Origin: Sediminicultor sp035648055
GTDB lineage: Bacteria > Atribacterota > Phoenicimicrobiia > Phoenicimicrobiales > Phoenicimicrobiaceae
Direction: 5' to 3'
DNA length: 33,706 nt
Assembly (NCBI GenBank): GCA_035648055.1
Contig: DASRMF010000065.1
Coordinates: 1 to 33,706 of the forward strand
Shown: positions 1-7,791 of the stretch, in pieces
Position numbering within the stretch: the first letter of the stretch is position 1
Layout of the letters: every line of letters begins with the position of its first letter
Notes under the pieces: model-generated
Told to the model about the DNA's origin: nothing
The model's database searches: none
Seen by the model: only the letters and a program-made list of their open reading frames with translations
Position numbers and translations under genes: made by a program

Positions 1-30
1 AAAATAATATTTTTGTTAGCGAGATTTGTA

Positions 31-96
31 CGGCAGACCACCCTGAATTTTTCTTTTCCTACCGAAGGGATAAGGGAAATACCGGTCGCATGGCCG
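31..96 (+). promoter_or_regulatory. possible structured 5' leader of the dehydrogenase operon
   Basis: The region before the first gene can fold into an extended hairpin. CGGC (31-34) pairs with GCCG (93-96), GACC (36-39) with GGTC (84-87), and TTTCC (55-59) with GGAAA (75-79). The apical loop contains CCGAAGG (62-68), a heptamer also seen in glycine riboswitch aptamers, but the other conserved glycine-aptamer segments are not recognisable and the window may begin inside the element. A small CTTTA/TAAAG hairpin follows at 101-113. I cannot assign a known riboswitch class; this is a structural inference only. Confidence 0.25.
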
Positions 97-146
97 CTAT
101 CTTTATGTTAAAGTGACAAGATAAATATTTTAATAGGGAGGAAAGT

Positions 147-452
147 ATGCGGATAAAAGAACATCCCATTTTAGAATTTAATCAGAAAGAAAAGATAAAA
201 TTCACCTTGGATGGGAAAGAATTAGATGGGTATAAGGGTGAGCCTATTGCTTCTGCCCTGGTTGCCGCCGGAATAAAGGTATTAAGTAGAAGCATTAAAT
301 ATCACCGCCCCAGGGGATTTTTTTGTGCCATAGGAAAATGCTCTTCATGTTTGATGAAAGTGAATGGCGTCCCTAATATAAGAACTTGTGTAACCAAATT
401 AGAACCAGGGATGAAAGTAGAAACTCAAAAAGGGAAAGGTGATTTCAATTGA
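147..452 (+). CDS. small [2Fe-2S] ferredoxin-like subunit of an HcnA/PdhA-type amino-acid dehydrogenase complex
   Basis: A 101-residue protein of the Fer2_4 type. Cysteines 60, 65, 68 and 81 form the C-x4-C-x2-C-x12-C pattern of a plant-type [2Fe-2S] cluster, and the motif SIKYHRPRG before it is typical of HcnA and of the N-terminal domain of sarcosine/proline dehydrogenase alpha subunits. The ATG at 147 has a strong GGGAGG ribosome site at 136-141. It overlaps the next gene by four bases, so the two are probably translationally coupled. In many relatives this domain is fused to the flavoprotein that here is a separate gene. The expected role is electron transfer between the flavin subunits of a cytoplasmic or membrane-associated complex. 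Confidence 0.85.
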   Translation: MRIKEHPILEFNQKEKIKFTLDGKELDGYKGEPIASALVAAGIKVLSRSIKYHRPRGFFCAIGKCSSCLMKVNGVPNIRTCVTKLEPGMKVETQKGKGDFN

Positions 453-1549
453 AAGAGGCCGACATAGCAATTATCGGAGGAGGTCCGGCAGGATTATCGG
501 CAGCAATTTATGCTGCTTCTTTGGGTGCAAAAGTAACTCTTATCGACGATGGATTAGAATTAGGTGGACAGTTGATTAAACAGACTCATAAATTTTTTGG
601 CTCCGAAAAACAGTTTGCCGGCACTAGAGGTATAGAAATTGCAAAAAAGATGATACAGGATATCAAAAGATATGACAATGTTGATGTAATCGCCAATGCC
701 ACAGTCACCGGCTATTATGAAGATGATGTCATTACCATTGTTCAGGGGGTTAATGGTGATATATTAAAAAAATTAAAGGCCAACAGAATTATTTTAGCTA
801 CCGGGGCATCGGAGAATATGCTGCCTTTTGTAAATAACGACTTACCCGGAGTCTATGGTGCCGGTGCGGTGCAGACCTTAATGAATCTTTACGGTGTAGT
901 TCCGGGCAATAATATCTTAATGGTAGGGGCAGGCAATATCGGCTTGATTGTAAGCTACCAGCTTCTGCAGGCCGGAATTAAGGTAGAGGCAATAGTGGAA
1001 GCTCTTCCCAAAATAGGCGGTTATTTAGTGCATGCCGCCAAGATTAGACGTTTGGGAGTACCTATCTACACTTTTCATACTCTGAAAGAAGTGTACGGTA
1101 CAGATTGTGTAGAAAAAGTGGTAATTTCTGAAATCAATAAAAATTTTGAATTTATTCCGGGGACAGAAAAAGAACTTAAAGTGGATACTGTCTGCCTGGC
1201 TGTAGGTCTTTCTCCACTTTCTGATCTGCTCTGGCAGGCTGGTTGCCAGATGAAATATATTCCTGAACTCTGCGGTTATGTGGCCTTAAGGGATGATAAT
1301 ATGAAAACAACTAAAGATAAAATCTATATCGCCGGAGATGTAGCCGGTATCGAAGAGGCCAGTAGTGCCATGTTGGAAGGACAAATTGCCGGTTTAAATG
1401 CAGCGGTGAGCTTAGGAAATAAATGTGATAATTATAAAAAACAAGATGAAAAATTAAAAGCAGAATTAAAAGAATTACGGGACAACCCTTTGAGTGAAAA
1501 GATAAAGATAGGTATAGAAAAGGCCTTGATAAATGAGGGGAGGGATTAA
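449..1549 (+). CDS. NAD(P)/FAD-dependent oxidoreductase, HcnB/PdhA-like subunit
   Basis: A 366-residue two-dinucleotide-fold flavoprotein. The N-terminal FAD site IIGGGPAGLSAA is at residues 8-19, the second Rossmann motif VGAGNIG is near residue 160, and the C-terminal FAD motif IYIAGDVAG is near residue 291. HcnB-type proteins are usually about 100 residues longer because they carry a C-terminal BFD-like domain; here that domain is a separate gene at 2039-2311. The start is TTG at 449, supported by AAAGGTGAT at 435-443 and by the four-base overlap with the upstream stop. Known relatives act in hydrogen cyanide synthase, octopine/nopaline oxidase and dye-linked L-proline dehydrogenase, where the alpha subunit passes electrons to NAD or a dye. 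The substrate cannot be read from this sequence. Confidence 0.85.
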   Translation: MKEADIAIIGGGPAGLSAAIYAASLGAKVTLIDDGLELGGQLIKQTHKFFGSEKQFAGTRGIEIAKKMIQDIKRYDNVDVIANATVTGYYEDDVITIVQGVNGDILKKLKANRIILATGASENMLPFVNNDLPGVYGAGAVQTLMNLYGVVPGNNILMVGAGNIGLIVSYQLLQAGIKVEAIVEALPKIGGYLVHAAKIRRLGVPIYTFHTLKEVYGTDCVEKVVISEINKNFEFIPGTEKELKVDTVCLAVGLSPLSDLLWQAGCQMKYIPELCGYVALRDDNMKTTKDKIYIAGDVAGIEEASSAMLEGQIAGLNAAVSLGNKCDNYKKQDEKLKAELKELRDNPLSEKIKIGIEKALINEGRD

Positions 1550-1551
1550 CC

Positions 1552-2049
1552 ATGTTAGAAAGAACCGGCATACCGACCGATGATGATTTAGAAAAAGTAA
1601 TTCCTGATAAAAAAAGATTAGCTAAAGGTCCGGTAGTTATAATAGAATGTTTTCAGAAGATACCCTGTGATCCTTGTGCCGCATCCTGTAAGTTTGGAGC
1701 GATAAAACCTTTTAAAGATATAAACGACTTACCTCAGGTCGATTTTGATAAATGTACCGGTTGCGGGATCTGTATCAGTTCCTGCCCCGGTCTGGCCCTA
1801 TTCGTAATAGATATGAATTATTCAAATAGTAAATCCTTAATCAAACTACCCTATGAAATGCTCCCTCTACCGGAAAAGGGAAAGGATGTTTATGCTTTAG
1901 ACAGAGCAGGCGATATACTGGGTAAAGCGAGAGTAGTAAGTGTCTTAAAGACTAAAAACAAGACTAATATAATTTCCCTGGAAGTTCCTAAAGGTATGGC
2001 TATGAAAGTAAGAAGTATAAAAGTGGAGGACAAAAACAATGAAAGATGA
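1552..2049 (+). CDS. 4Fe-4S ferredoxin-type subunit of the dehydrogenase complex
   Basis: A 165-residue protein with two cysteine clusters: C33, C39, C42 and C46, then C68, C71, C74 and C78 (CTGCGICISSCPG), fitting two [4Fe-4S] clusters or one plus a degenerate site. The C-terminal half (from about residue 90) has no recognised motif and is probably beta-rich. Its size, about 18 kDa, and its place between the alpha-like flavoprotein and the BFD-like protein match the gamma (PdhF-like) subunit of archaeal dye-linked L-proline dehydrogenase. It starts three bases after the upstream stop and overlaps the next gene by 11 bases, so the five genes are one transcription unit. It is expected to carry electrons between the two flavoproteins. 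Confidence 0.8.
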   Translation: MLERTGIPTDDDLEKVIPDKKRLAKGPVVIIECFQKIPCDPCAASCKFGAIKPFKDINDLPQVDFDKCTGCGICISSCPGLALFVIDMNYSNSKSLIKLPYEMLPLPEKGKDVYALDRAGDILGKARVVSVLKTKNKTNIISLEVPKGMAMKVRSIKVEDKNNER

Positions 2050-2311
2050 GATCATCATTTGCCGATGTGAAGATGTTACCTGGGGGGAAGTCAGACAGGC
2101 TTTAGAAAAAGGCTATACTTCCCTCAATGAAATTAAAAGGGTTACCCGAGCGGGAATGGGAAGGTGTCAGGGCACCACTTGCCGCAGGATATTACTTCGA
2201 GAGATAGCTAAATATTATAACAAGAAGATAGAAGAAATTGATATTACTACTTTTAGGCCTCCCACCAAGCCGGTAAAATTAGGGACATTGGCAGGTGATA
2301 ATGATGATTAA
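2039..2311 (+). CDS. BFD-like [2Fe-2S]-binding protein
   Basis: A 90-residue protein with the bacterioferritin-associated-ferredoxin-like pattern C8-x-C10 ... C43-x4-C48 (IICRCEDVT near the start, GRCQGTTC at 41-48). This domain binds a [2Fe-2S] cluster and is normally the C-terminus of HcnB-type flavoproteins or the small delta (PdhX-like) subunit of dye-linked proline dehydrogenase. It overlaps the upstream ferredoxin gene by 11 bases and the downstream flavoprotein gene by a few bases, which suggests tight translational coupling and fixed stoichiometry. No membrane segment or signal peptide is visible, so it is probably cytoplasmic. Confidence 0.8.
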   Translation: MKDEIIICRCEDVTWGEVRQALEKGYTSLNEIKRVTRAGMGRCQGTTCRRILLREIAKYYNKKIEEIDITTFRPPTKPVKLGTLAGDNDD

Positions 2312-3449
2312 AAGAGCAGACATAGTTATAATCGGAGGAGGAGTTCAGGGGTGTAGTATCGCCTATAATTTAGCTAAAAAAGGAGCTAAAAATATAGTAA
2401 TCTTAGAAAAAAATACCTGTGCTAGTGGATCTTCGGGGAGATGTGGGGCAGGAATCAGACAGCAATTTGGTACCAAAATGAATTGTATGCTTGCTCGCGA
2501 AAGTATGAAAACCTTTGAAACATTAAGTGAGGAATTAGATTATGATATTGAATTAAACCAGGCTGGTTATCTAATGCTTGCTTATACCGAAAAAGAAATC
2601 AATCAATTTAAGAAAAATGTTTTATTAGAACAAAGTATGGATATTGATGCTGAAATGGTTACACCTGAAGAAGCTAAAGAGATTGTTCCTTATTTAAATT
2701 TAGAGGGGATAATAGGAGGGACTTTTTGCCCAACAGACGGAAATGTTAATCCCCTTTTTACTACTTTTGCCTATGCTGAAGCAGCTCAAAGATTAGGGGT
2801 CAAGTATTATCCTTTTGCTGAGGTATCAGAAATTAAAACTGAAGATGGAGTTATATTATCTGTCATTACCAATAAAGGGGAAATATTAACTTCTATAGTA
2901 GTCGATGCCGCTGGAGGATATTCTGGTCCAGTAGGAAAAATGGCAGGAGTGGATATTCCGGTTTATTCTCAAAGACACCAAATATTAGTTACCGAACCTA
3001 TTGACCCTTTATGGAAACCTATGTTAATGTCATTTTCCGAAAATTATTATTTTCAACAATTACCTGATGGTGGTATCTTAGGTGGTTTTGGAGACCCTGA
3101 ACACGAAATAAAAGGGGGTAATATTAATTCTACCTGGCAATTTTCCCGTACCATGGCTAAAAAAATGGTTAAATTAGTGCCTATATTAAATGAAGTACAT
3201 ATGGTAAGGCAATGGGCTGGATTATATAATATGAGTCCTGATTCCCAACCAATTTTAGGTGAACACCCAAAGCTTAAAGGGTTTTATATGTCACTTGGAT
3301 TTAGCGGGCACGGATTTATGCTTGCACCTACAACTGGAAAATTAATTGCTGAATTAATTTTAGATGGAAAAACTTCTATTCCCATTGATAAATTAGATAT
3401 AGGAAGATTTGAACGAGGTGAGTTGATTATTGAACCCTCGGTAGTTTAA
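2304..3449 (+). CDS. FAD-dependent amino-acid dehydrogenase, DadA/HcnC/sarcosine oxidase beta-like
   Basis: About 381 residues of the DAO superfamily. The FAD Rossmann motif IIGGGVQGCSIAY is at residues 9-21, the segment GSSGRCGAGIRQQFG follows near residue 43, and LGFSGHGFMLAPTTG near the C-terminus is the usual FAD-closing motif. I chose ATG 2304 because AGGTGA at 2293-2298 is well spaced from it; ATG 2301 and GTG 2295 are alternatives. This is the probable substrate-oxidising subunit (L-proline, sarcosine, glycine or a D-amino acid are candidates by family). It ends the five-gene operon and is followed by a 383-base gap and a complete amino-acid ABC transporter, which makes an amino-acid-like substrate likely. 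Confidence 0.85.
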   Translation: MIKRADIVIIGGGVQGCSIAYNLAKKGAKNIVILEKNTCASGSSGRCGAGIRQQFGTKMNCMLARESMKTFETLSEELDYDIELNQAGYLMLAYTEKEINQFKKNVLLEQSMDIDAEMVTPEEAKEIVPYLNLEGIIGGTFCPTDGNVNPLFTTFAYAEAAQRLGVKYYPFAEVSEIKTEDGVILSVITNKGEILTSIVVDAAGGYSGPVGKMAGVDIPVYSQRHQILVTEPIDPLWKPMLMSFSENYYFQQLPDGGILGGFGDPEHEIKGGNINSTWQFSRTMAKKMVKLVPILNEVHMVRQWAGLYNMSPDSQPILGEHPKLKGFYMSLGFSGHGFMLAPTTGKLIAELILDGKTSIPIDKLDIGRFERGELIIEPSVV

Positions 3450-3480
3450 AGAAAAAAATAATAAAACTTATTTCACTCAA

Positions 3481-3514
3481 AAAAAGAAGGATATTTTAAT
3501 TTTTTGCAGTAATG
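3481..3514. other. shared AAAAAGAAGGAT motif, copy 1
   Basis: The 12-mer AAAAAGAAGGAT at 3481-3492, followed 22 bases from its GAAGGAT by AGTA (3508-3511), is repeated with identical spacing at 30721-30751. The two copies are otherwise only AT-rich. This could be part of a promoter for an alternative sigma factor or a repeat end; I do not recognise it with certainty. Confidence 0.3.
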
Positions 3515-3581
3515 TATATATAATAAATTGGTTAGGTAAAAAATAATCTAAAGATGGTTTTTCACAAAGTCTAGAAAATTT

Positions 3582-3664
3582 AGGGGTCAGGTCTCAACAT
3601 TTGACATAATTTGCCTCTAAAAAAATACTTGAAATATTATGTCAAATGTTGAGACCTGACCCCT
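3582..3664. repeat. perfect 29-bp inverted repeat with 25-base loop (MITE/REP-like)
   Basis: Positions 3582-3610 are the exact reverse complement of 3636-3664, and the outer bases begin AGGGGTCAGG and end CCTGACCCCT. The loop is 3611-3635. Arms this long and perfect are far beyond a normal terminator, and no T-run follows. I associate arms with a GGGGTCAGGTCT-type end with non-autonomous elements mobilised by REP-associated (Y1) transposases, but that is from memory. As RNA it would form a very stable hairpin separating the dehydrogenase operon from the transporter operon, and could act as a transcript end or processing site. Confidence 0.9.
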
Positions 3665-3832
3665 GACAGAGACACTATAATTTTGTGAGTGGCTATTCTT
3701 ACAGAAAAAAAGGGGAGGTGAAAGGATTTCTTAAATAATCATATAATAGAAATTTCTTCTAATGTTATGGCTAATTGATTTGTTAAAATAATTTGTTTTT
3801 GATTTTATTAAAAAAATTAAAGGAGAATTAAA

Positions 3833-4999
3833 ATGAAAAGAATAAAATTTTTGTTAGGTATTAGTGTGTTAGTACTGGCTCTTGGCGTAGCTTCATTGGG
3901 AGTACTGGCTGCTGATAAACTACCGGTAGTTATAGGTCTTCAAGCTCCAATTACTGGTTCAGCCGCAATTGAAGGTGAAATGGCTAAACAGTCTGTAGAA
4001 ATTGCAGCTCAAATGATAAATGAAAAAGGTGGAATTTTAGGCGGTAGAATGATTGAAATCAGAATTGCAGATGATGCTTGTCAACCAAAGGCGGGAGCTT
4101 TAGCGGCAATGAAATTAATAACTCAGAAAGATGTAGTTGCTGTTATTCAATCTTATGGATCCTCTGTCACTCAACCGGGTTCTGATATATATGAAAAATT
4201 TAATAAAGTAAATATTGCTTATGGTGCAACTGTTACCGGTCTTACCGAAAGAGGATTAAAATATTTCTTCCGTACTTGTGGAAGAACTGATACCCAGGGT
4301 GCATTTTTTGCAGATGAAGTCCTACCTCTTTTTAATGCGAAAAAAGTAGCCATTATGCATGATAACCAGACCTTCTCTTTGGGGCTTGCTGAAGATACTA
4401 AAGCTGCGTTAAAAGCTAAAATAGATGCTGGAGAAGTAGAGTTAGTTTACTTCGATGCAATTACACCCGGAGAATCTGATTACACCGTTCCCCTGACTAA
4501 ATTAAGAGAAACTAATCCGGATATATTCTATTTCACCGGTTATTTTCCGGAAGCAGGATTAATAATCAGACAAGCTCGCGATATAGGAATTACGGCAGTA
4601 TTTGTAGGCGGAGATGCGGCCATCAATGAAGATTTCATTAATATTGCTGGTTTAGAGTATGCTGCAGGTTGTTATCAAACACAGGAAGCTCTAATCGAAT
4701 ATTTTACCAATCCTGAAGCAATGGCATTTAAAGCTGCTTATAAGGCAAAATATAACTCTCTCCCATCCAGCCCATGGTCAGTATATGCTGCTGATGCTCT
4801 CTGCGTACTCGCAGAAGCTATCGATAAGTCTGGTTCCACCGATTCAGACGTCATTGCTGATTATCTTAGGAATAAGATGGATAAATTCCCCAGCATTACT
4901 GGACCAATTGGTTTTGATGAAATTGGTGACCGTGTAGGAACCGGAATTAATCTTTATGTAGTAAATGCAGATGGAAGTTTCGGAATTTACGGAAAATAA
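3833..4999 (+). CDS. branched-chain amino-acid/amide ABC transporter substrate-binding protein (LivJ/K family)
   Basis: A 388-residue periplasmic-binding-type I protein. The N-terminus (residues 1-26) is a clear signal peptide: KR, a long hydrophobic core, then GVLA before ADK. There is no lipobox cysteine, so it is probably released by signal peptidase I rather than lipid-anchored. The mature start VVIGLQAPITGSAAIEGE is typical of Peripla_BP_6 proteins, in which the first lobe binds the amino acid. AAAGGAGAAT at 3820-3828 gives a good ribosome site for ATG 3833. It is the first of five genes encoding a complete importer. Substrate specificity cannot be read off; the adjoining dehydrogenase operon suggests an amino acid or amino-acid derivative. 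Confidence 0.92.
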   Translation: MKRIKFLLGISVLVLALGVASLGVLAADKLPVVIGLQAPITGSAAIEGEMAKQSVEIAAQMINEKGGILGGRMIEIRIADDACQPKAGALAAMKLITQKDVVAVIQSYGSSVTQPGSDIYEKFNKVNIAYGATVTGLTERGLKYFFRTCGRTDTQGAFFADEVLPLFNAKKVAIMHDNQTFSLGLAEDTKAALKAKIDAGEVELVYFDAITPGESDYTVPLTKLRETNPDIFYFTGYFPEAGLIIRQARDIGITAVFVGGDAAINEDFINIAGLEYAAGCYQTQEALIEYFTNPEAMAFKAAYKAKYNSLPSSPWSVYAADALCVLAEAIDKSGSTDSDVIADYLRNKMDKFPSITGPIGFDEIGDRVGTGINLYVVNADGSFGIYGK

Positions 5000-5024
5000 A
5001 ATAAAAATGAGGTAAAATACGAAG

Positions 5025-5936
5025 ATGAAAATTATTTTAGAGCAGTTACTAAACGGATTGACTATAGGTTCATTTTATGCTCTTATTGCTCTCGGTTATT
5101 CCATGGTATACGGGGTAATGAAGCTGATTAATTTTGCGCATGGAGATTTATTCGCCCTGGGTTCTTATCTTGGATATACCCTTCTCGTATTTGGTTCTAC
5201 CTATGCTACCGTTACCTTTGGTATATGGGGCGGTATGATTGCGGCTATGTTAATAGCCGCAATCGGCATAGGAATTGCCGGTACTTTAATAGAGCGAATT
5301 GCCTATCGTCCAATTTATTCAGTAGGTCGCCTTCCCGCAGTAGTGTCTGCATTGGGTGCATCAATTGTTATTCAAAATGGGATAATGGTTGTTTGGGGCC
5401 CGCGCCCGCAAGCTTATCCCTCACAGGTTGTCCCTTCGGTTATGTTAAATATTGGGGGAATTAAAATTACTTTATTGCAAATTATAATTTTATTGATTTC
5501 TTTTATGCTTATGGGACTTTTATATTATATTGTTCAAAAGACCACTTTTGGCGCAGCTATCCGTGCTTGTGCTTTGGATAGAGATACTGCCGCATTAATG
5601 GGGATAAATATTGAAACAATTATATTTTTTATTTTTGCCTTAGGCCCGGCTTTGGGCGGAATGTCTGGAGTAATGGTAGGTATGTATTATAGAAAGATTA
5701 GTTTTATTATGGGATGGAATTACGGATTAAAAGCCTTTACGGCTACTATCTTGGGGGGTATCGGTAATATCCCGGGAGCAATGCTGGGCGGGCTTCTCCT
5801 GGGTGTATTGGAAATGTTAGGGTCTGCCTACATTTCTACCGCCTATAAGGACGTGTTTGTATTTTTAATTTTAATATTAGTCTTAATTTTTCGCCCCACA
5901 GGTCTTTTGGGTGAAAAAGTTGCAGAAAAAGTGTAA
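5025..5936 (+). CDS. livH: branched-chain amino-acid ABC transporter permease LivH
   Basis: A 303-residue integral membrane protein. The N-terminus LLNGLTIGSFYALIALGYSMVYGVMKLINFAHGDLFALGSY is diagnostic of the LivH subfamily (BPD_transp_2), and the protein contains about eight hydrophobic segments ending in the typical LIFRPTGLLGEKV. It lies 25 bases after the binding-protein gene and 12 bases before livM. LivH and LivM form the heterodimeric channel that receives the amino acid from the binding protein and is driven by the two ATPases downstream. Confidence 0.93.
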   Translation: MKIILEQLLNGLTIGSFYALIALGYSMVYGVMKLINFAHGDLFALGSYLGYTLLVFGSTYATVTFGIWGGMIAAMLIAAIGIGIAGTLIERIAYRPIYSVGRLPAVVSALGASIVIQNGIMVVWGPRPQAYPSQVVPSVMLNIGGIKITLLQIIILLISFMLMGLLYYIVQKTTFGAAIRACALDRDTAALMGINIETIIFFIFALGPALGGMSGVMVGMYYRKISFIMGWNYGLKAFTATILGGIGNIPGAMLGGLLLGVLEMLGSAYISTAYKDVFVFLILILVLIFRPTGLLGEKVAEKV

Positions 5937-5948
5937 AGGAGCAAAAAT

Positions 5949-6947
5949 ATGAAATCAAACAAAAATACAAACCAAAAAAATAGTATATTTCAAAATTGGT
6001 TGGTTATCCTGGTAGCAATTTTATTTATAGCGTTACCTTTTATAATAAATGCTTATTGGGTGGATGTATTATTCTTCTTCGGAATTTATGCTCTTTTGGG
6101 GCTTAGTTTGAATATTGTTTTAGGCGAAGTGGGGCTTTTTGATTTAGGACATATGGGATTTATGGCCATTGGTGCCTACACTACAGCAATTCTTAATACC
6201 GCATTTGGTATTCCTATCATTATTTTACTGCCGATAAGTGCAATTGCAGCAGGTGCCTTTGCCTGGTTAGTCTGTTCCCCGATCATTCATTTAAGAGGAG
6301 ATTACCTGTGTATCGTAACCATCGGAATGGGGGAAATTGTACGGCTTACTTTAAATAATAATCCGTTTGGAATAACCGGTGGTCCAAATGGAGTATTTGG
6401 AATTGATTTTCCTTCATTGGGTAGTTTCTTTGTAGTTGATAATTCTACTAAATTTTATTATTACATATGGTTAATAGTCGGCCTGACTATTATCGGGTTG
6501 GTTAATTTGCAGCGTTCACGTGTAGGTAGAGCTTGGAATTGTATAAGAGAAGATGCAATTGCAGCAGAAGCTACCGGGATTAATGTCAGATCTTATAAGT
6601 TATTAGCTTTTGTTTTAGGAGCAGGTTTAGCTGGAGTAGCCGGTAATGTTTATGCTACTAAATTAATGATGGTTTCTCCGGAGAGTTTTAATTTTATGGA
6701 ATCCTGTTTGCTCTTTTGTATTGTATTAATCGGAGGAATGGGTTCTATACCCGGAGTTTTAATCGGTGCTGCAGCCATCAGTCTTTTTCCGGAATTCTTC
6801 CGAACTTTCGCTCAATATCGAATGTTGATTTTTGGACTAGCAATGATAGTTATGATGATATTTAGACCAGGTGGTATTTGGCCCAGGAAAAGGGGAGCTT
6901 TTAAGGTCGAGTCACTTTTAATAAAGGCAGGAGAAGAAAATGGCTAA
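5949..6947 (+). CDS. livM: branched-chain amino-acid ABC transporter permease LivM
   Basis: A 332-residue permease with a charged, asparagine-rich N-terminal stretch followed by about ten membrane segments. LSLNIVLGEVGLFDLGHMGFMAIGAY near residue 50 is the LivM signature, and IREDAIAAEATGINVRSYKLLAFVLGA near residue 200 is the cytoplasmic coupling loop that contacts the ATPases. AAAGGAG just upstream (5936-5942) is the ribosome site. Its last eight bases overlap the livG start, which supports coupled translation. Confidence 0.93.
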   Translation: MKSNKNTNQKNSIFQNWLVILVAILFIALPFIINAYWVDVLFFFGIYALLGLSLNIVLGEVGLFDLGHMGFMAIGAYTTAILNTAFGIPIIILLPISAIAAGAFAWLVCSPIIHLRGDYLCIVTIGMGEIVRLTLNNNPFGITGGPNGVFGIDFPSLGSFFVVDNSTKFYYYIWLIVGLTIIGLVNLQRSRVGRAWNCIREDAIAAEATGINVRSYKLLAFVLGAGLAGVAGNVYATKLMMVSPESFNFMESCLLFCIVLIGGMGSIPGVLIGAAAISLFPEFFRTFAQYRMLIFGLAMIVMMIFRPGGIWPRKRGAFKVESLLIKAGEENG

Positions 6948-7788
6948 AGACAATAATAACATGGAAACTATAATAAAAAGCGAACAAGAGAATAAAGAAA
7001 CAGCTAAAATTAATAAAGTGATGCTGCAAACCAATAAACTTACTAAAATATTTGGCGGGCTAACTGCAGTAAACAATTTTGACCTTAAAGTAAGTCAAGG
7101 GCAAATAAGCAGCCTGATAGGTCCCAATGGAGCAGGAAAAACTACTGTTTTTAATGTAGTTACCGGCATATATAAAGCTGACGGTGGAAAGGTTCTTTTC
7201 AAAGAGGAAGATCTTGCCGGCAAAAAACCTCATCAGATTATAAAGAAGGGAATTGCCCGAACTTTTCAAAACATACGGCTTTTTTCCAATATGACTTGTC
7301 TGGAGAATGTTATGGCTGGTCAGCATTGCCGAAGTAACGAAGGAACCTGGACTTCTGTTTTACGGACTCCCGGGCAAAGAAAAGAAGAATTAGAAATTAA
7401 GGAAAATGCTGAAAACCGCCTTAAACAGGTTGGATTATGGAGATGGCGAGATGAATTGGCAAAGAACATTGCTTATGGTAACCAGAGAATGTTAGAAATA
7501 GGCCGGGCTTTAGCCTCTAATCCTGATTTATTAATTTTGGATGAACCGAGCAGCGGCTTGAACGATAAAGAATCGGAAGACCTGATAATATTTTTAAAAT
7601 CCTTATTAAAGGAAGATTTAACCATTTTGCTTATCGAGCATGATATGAATGTAGTAATGGGAATTTCCCATTGGGTTACAGTAATGGATGAAGGTAAAAA
7701 AATTGCTGAGGGTTTGCCCGAAGATGTATATAGTAATCCTCAAGTAATTGAAGCTTACTTAGGCAAAGACGAAGAAGAGGAGGAATAG
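6940..7788 (+). CDS. livG: branched-chain amino-acid ABC transporter ATP-binding protein LivG
   Basis: A 282-residue ABC ATPase. Walker A GPNGAGKTT is at residues 61-69, the Q-loop is in ARTFQNIRLF near 107, the signature is AYGNQ at 178-182 (where the family usually has SYGQQ), and Walker B LLILDEP is at 197-203. The C-terminal BCA_ABC_TP_C element is visible as NPQVIEAYLG. The first 28 residues are a charged extension not found in the shortest family members; an internal ATG at 6961 is possible. It pairs with LivF to power import. Confidence 0.92.
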   Translation: MAKDNNNMETIIKSEQENKETAKINKVMLQTNKLTKIFGGLTAVNNFDLKVSQGQISSLIGPNGAGKTTVFNVVTGIYKADGGKVLFKEEDLAGKKPHQIIKKGIARTFQNIRLFSNMTCLENVMAGQHCRSNEGTWTSVLRTPGQRKEELEIKENAENRLKQVGLWRWRDELAKNIAYGNQRMLEIGRALASNPDLLILDEPSSGLNDKESEDLIIFLKSLLKEDLTILLIEHDMNVVMGISHWVTVMDEGKKIAEGLPEDVYSNPQVIEAYLGKDEEEEE

Positions 7789-7791
7789 GAT

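Noticed and set aside
62..73. Glycine riboswitch called from CCGAAGGGATAA
   Set aside because: Only one conserved segment matches; the GGAC/AGAG closing parts and the CAGGNAAAAGGAC segment are not found, so I list it only as an unassigned structured leader.
3649..3681. Promoter for livJ using TATAAT at 3676
   Set aside because: No -35 box lies at 16-18 bases; the region there is the right arm of the inverted repeat. TATAAT at 3742 also lacks a clear -35 partner.
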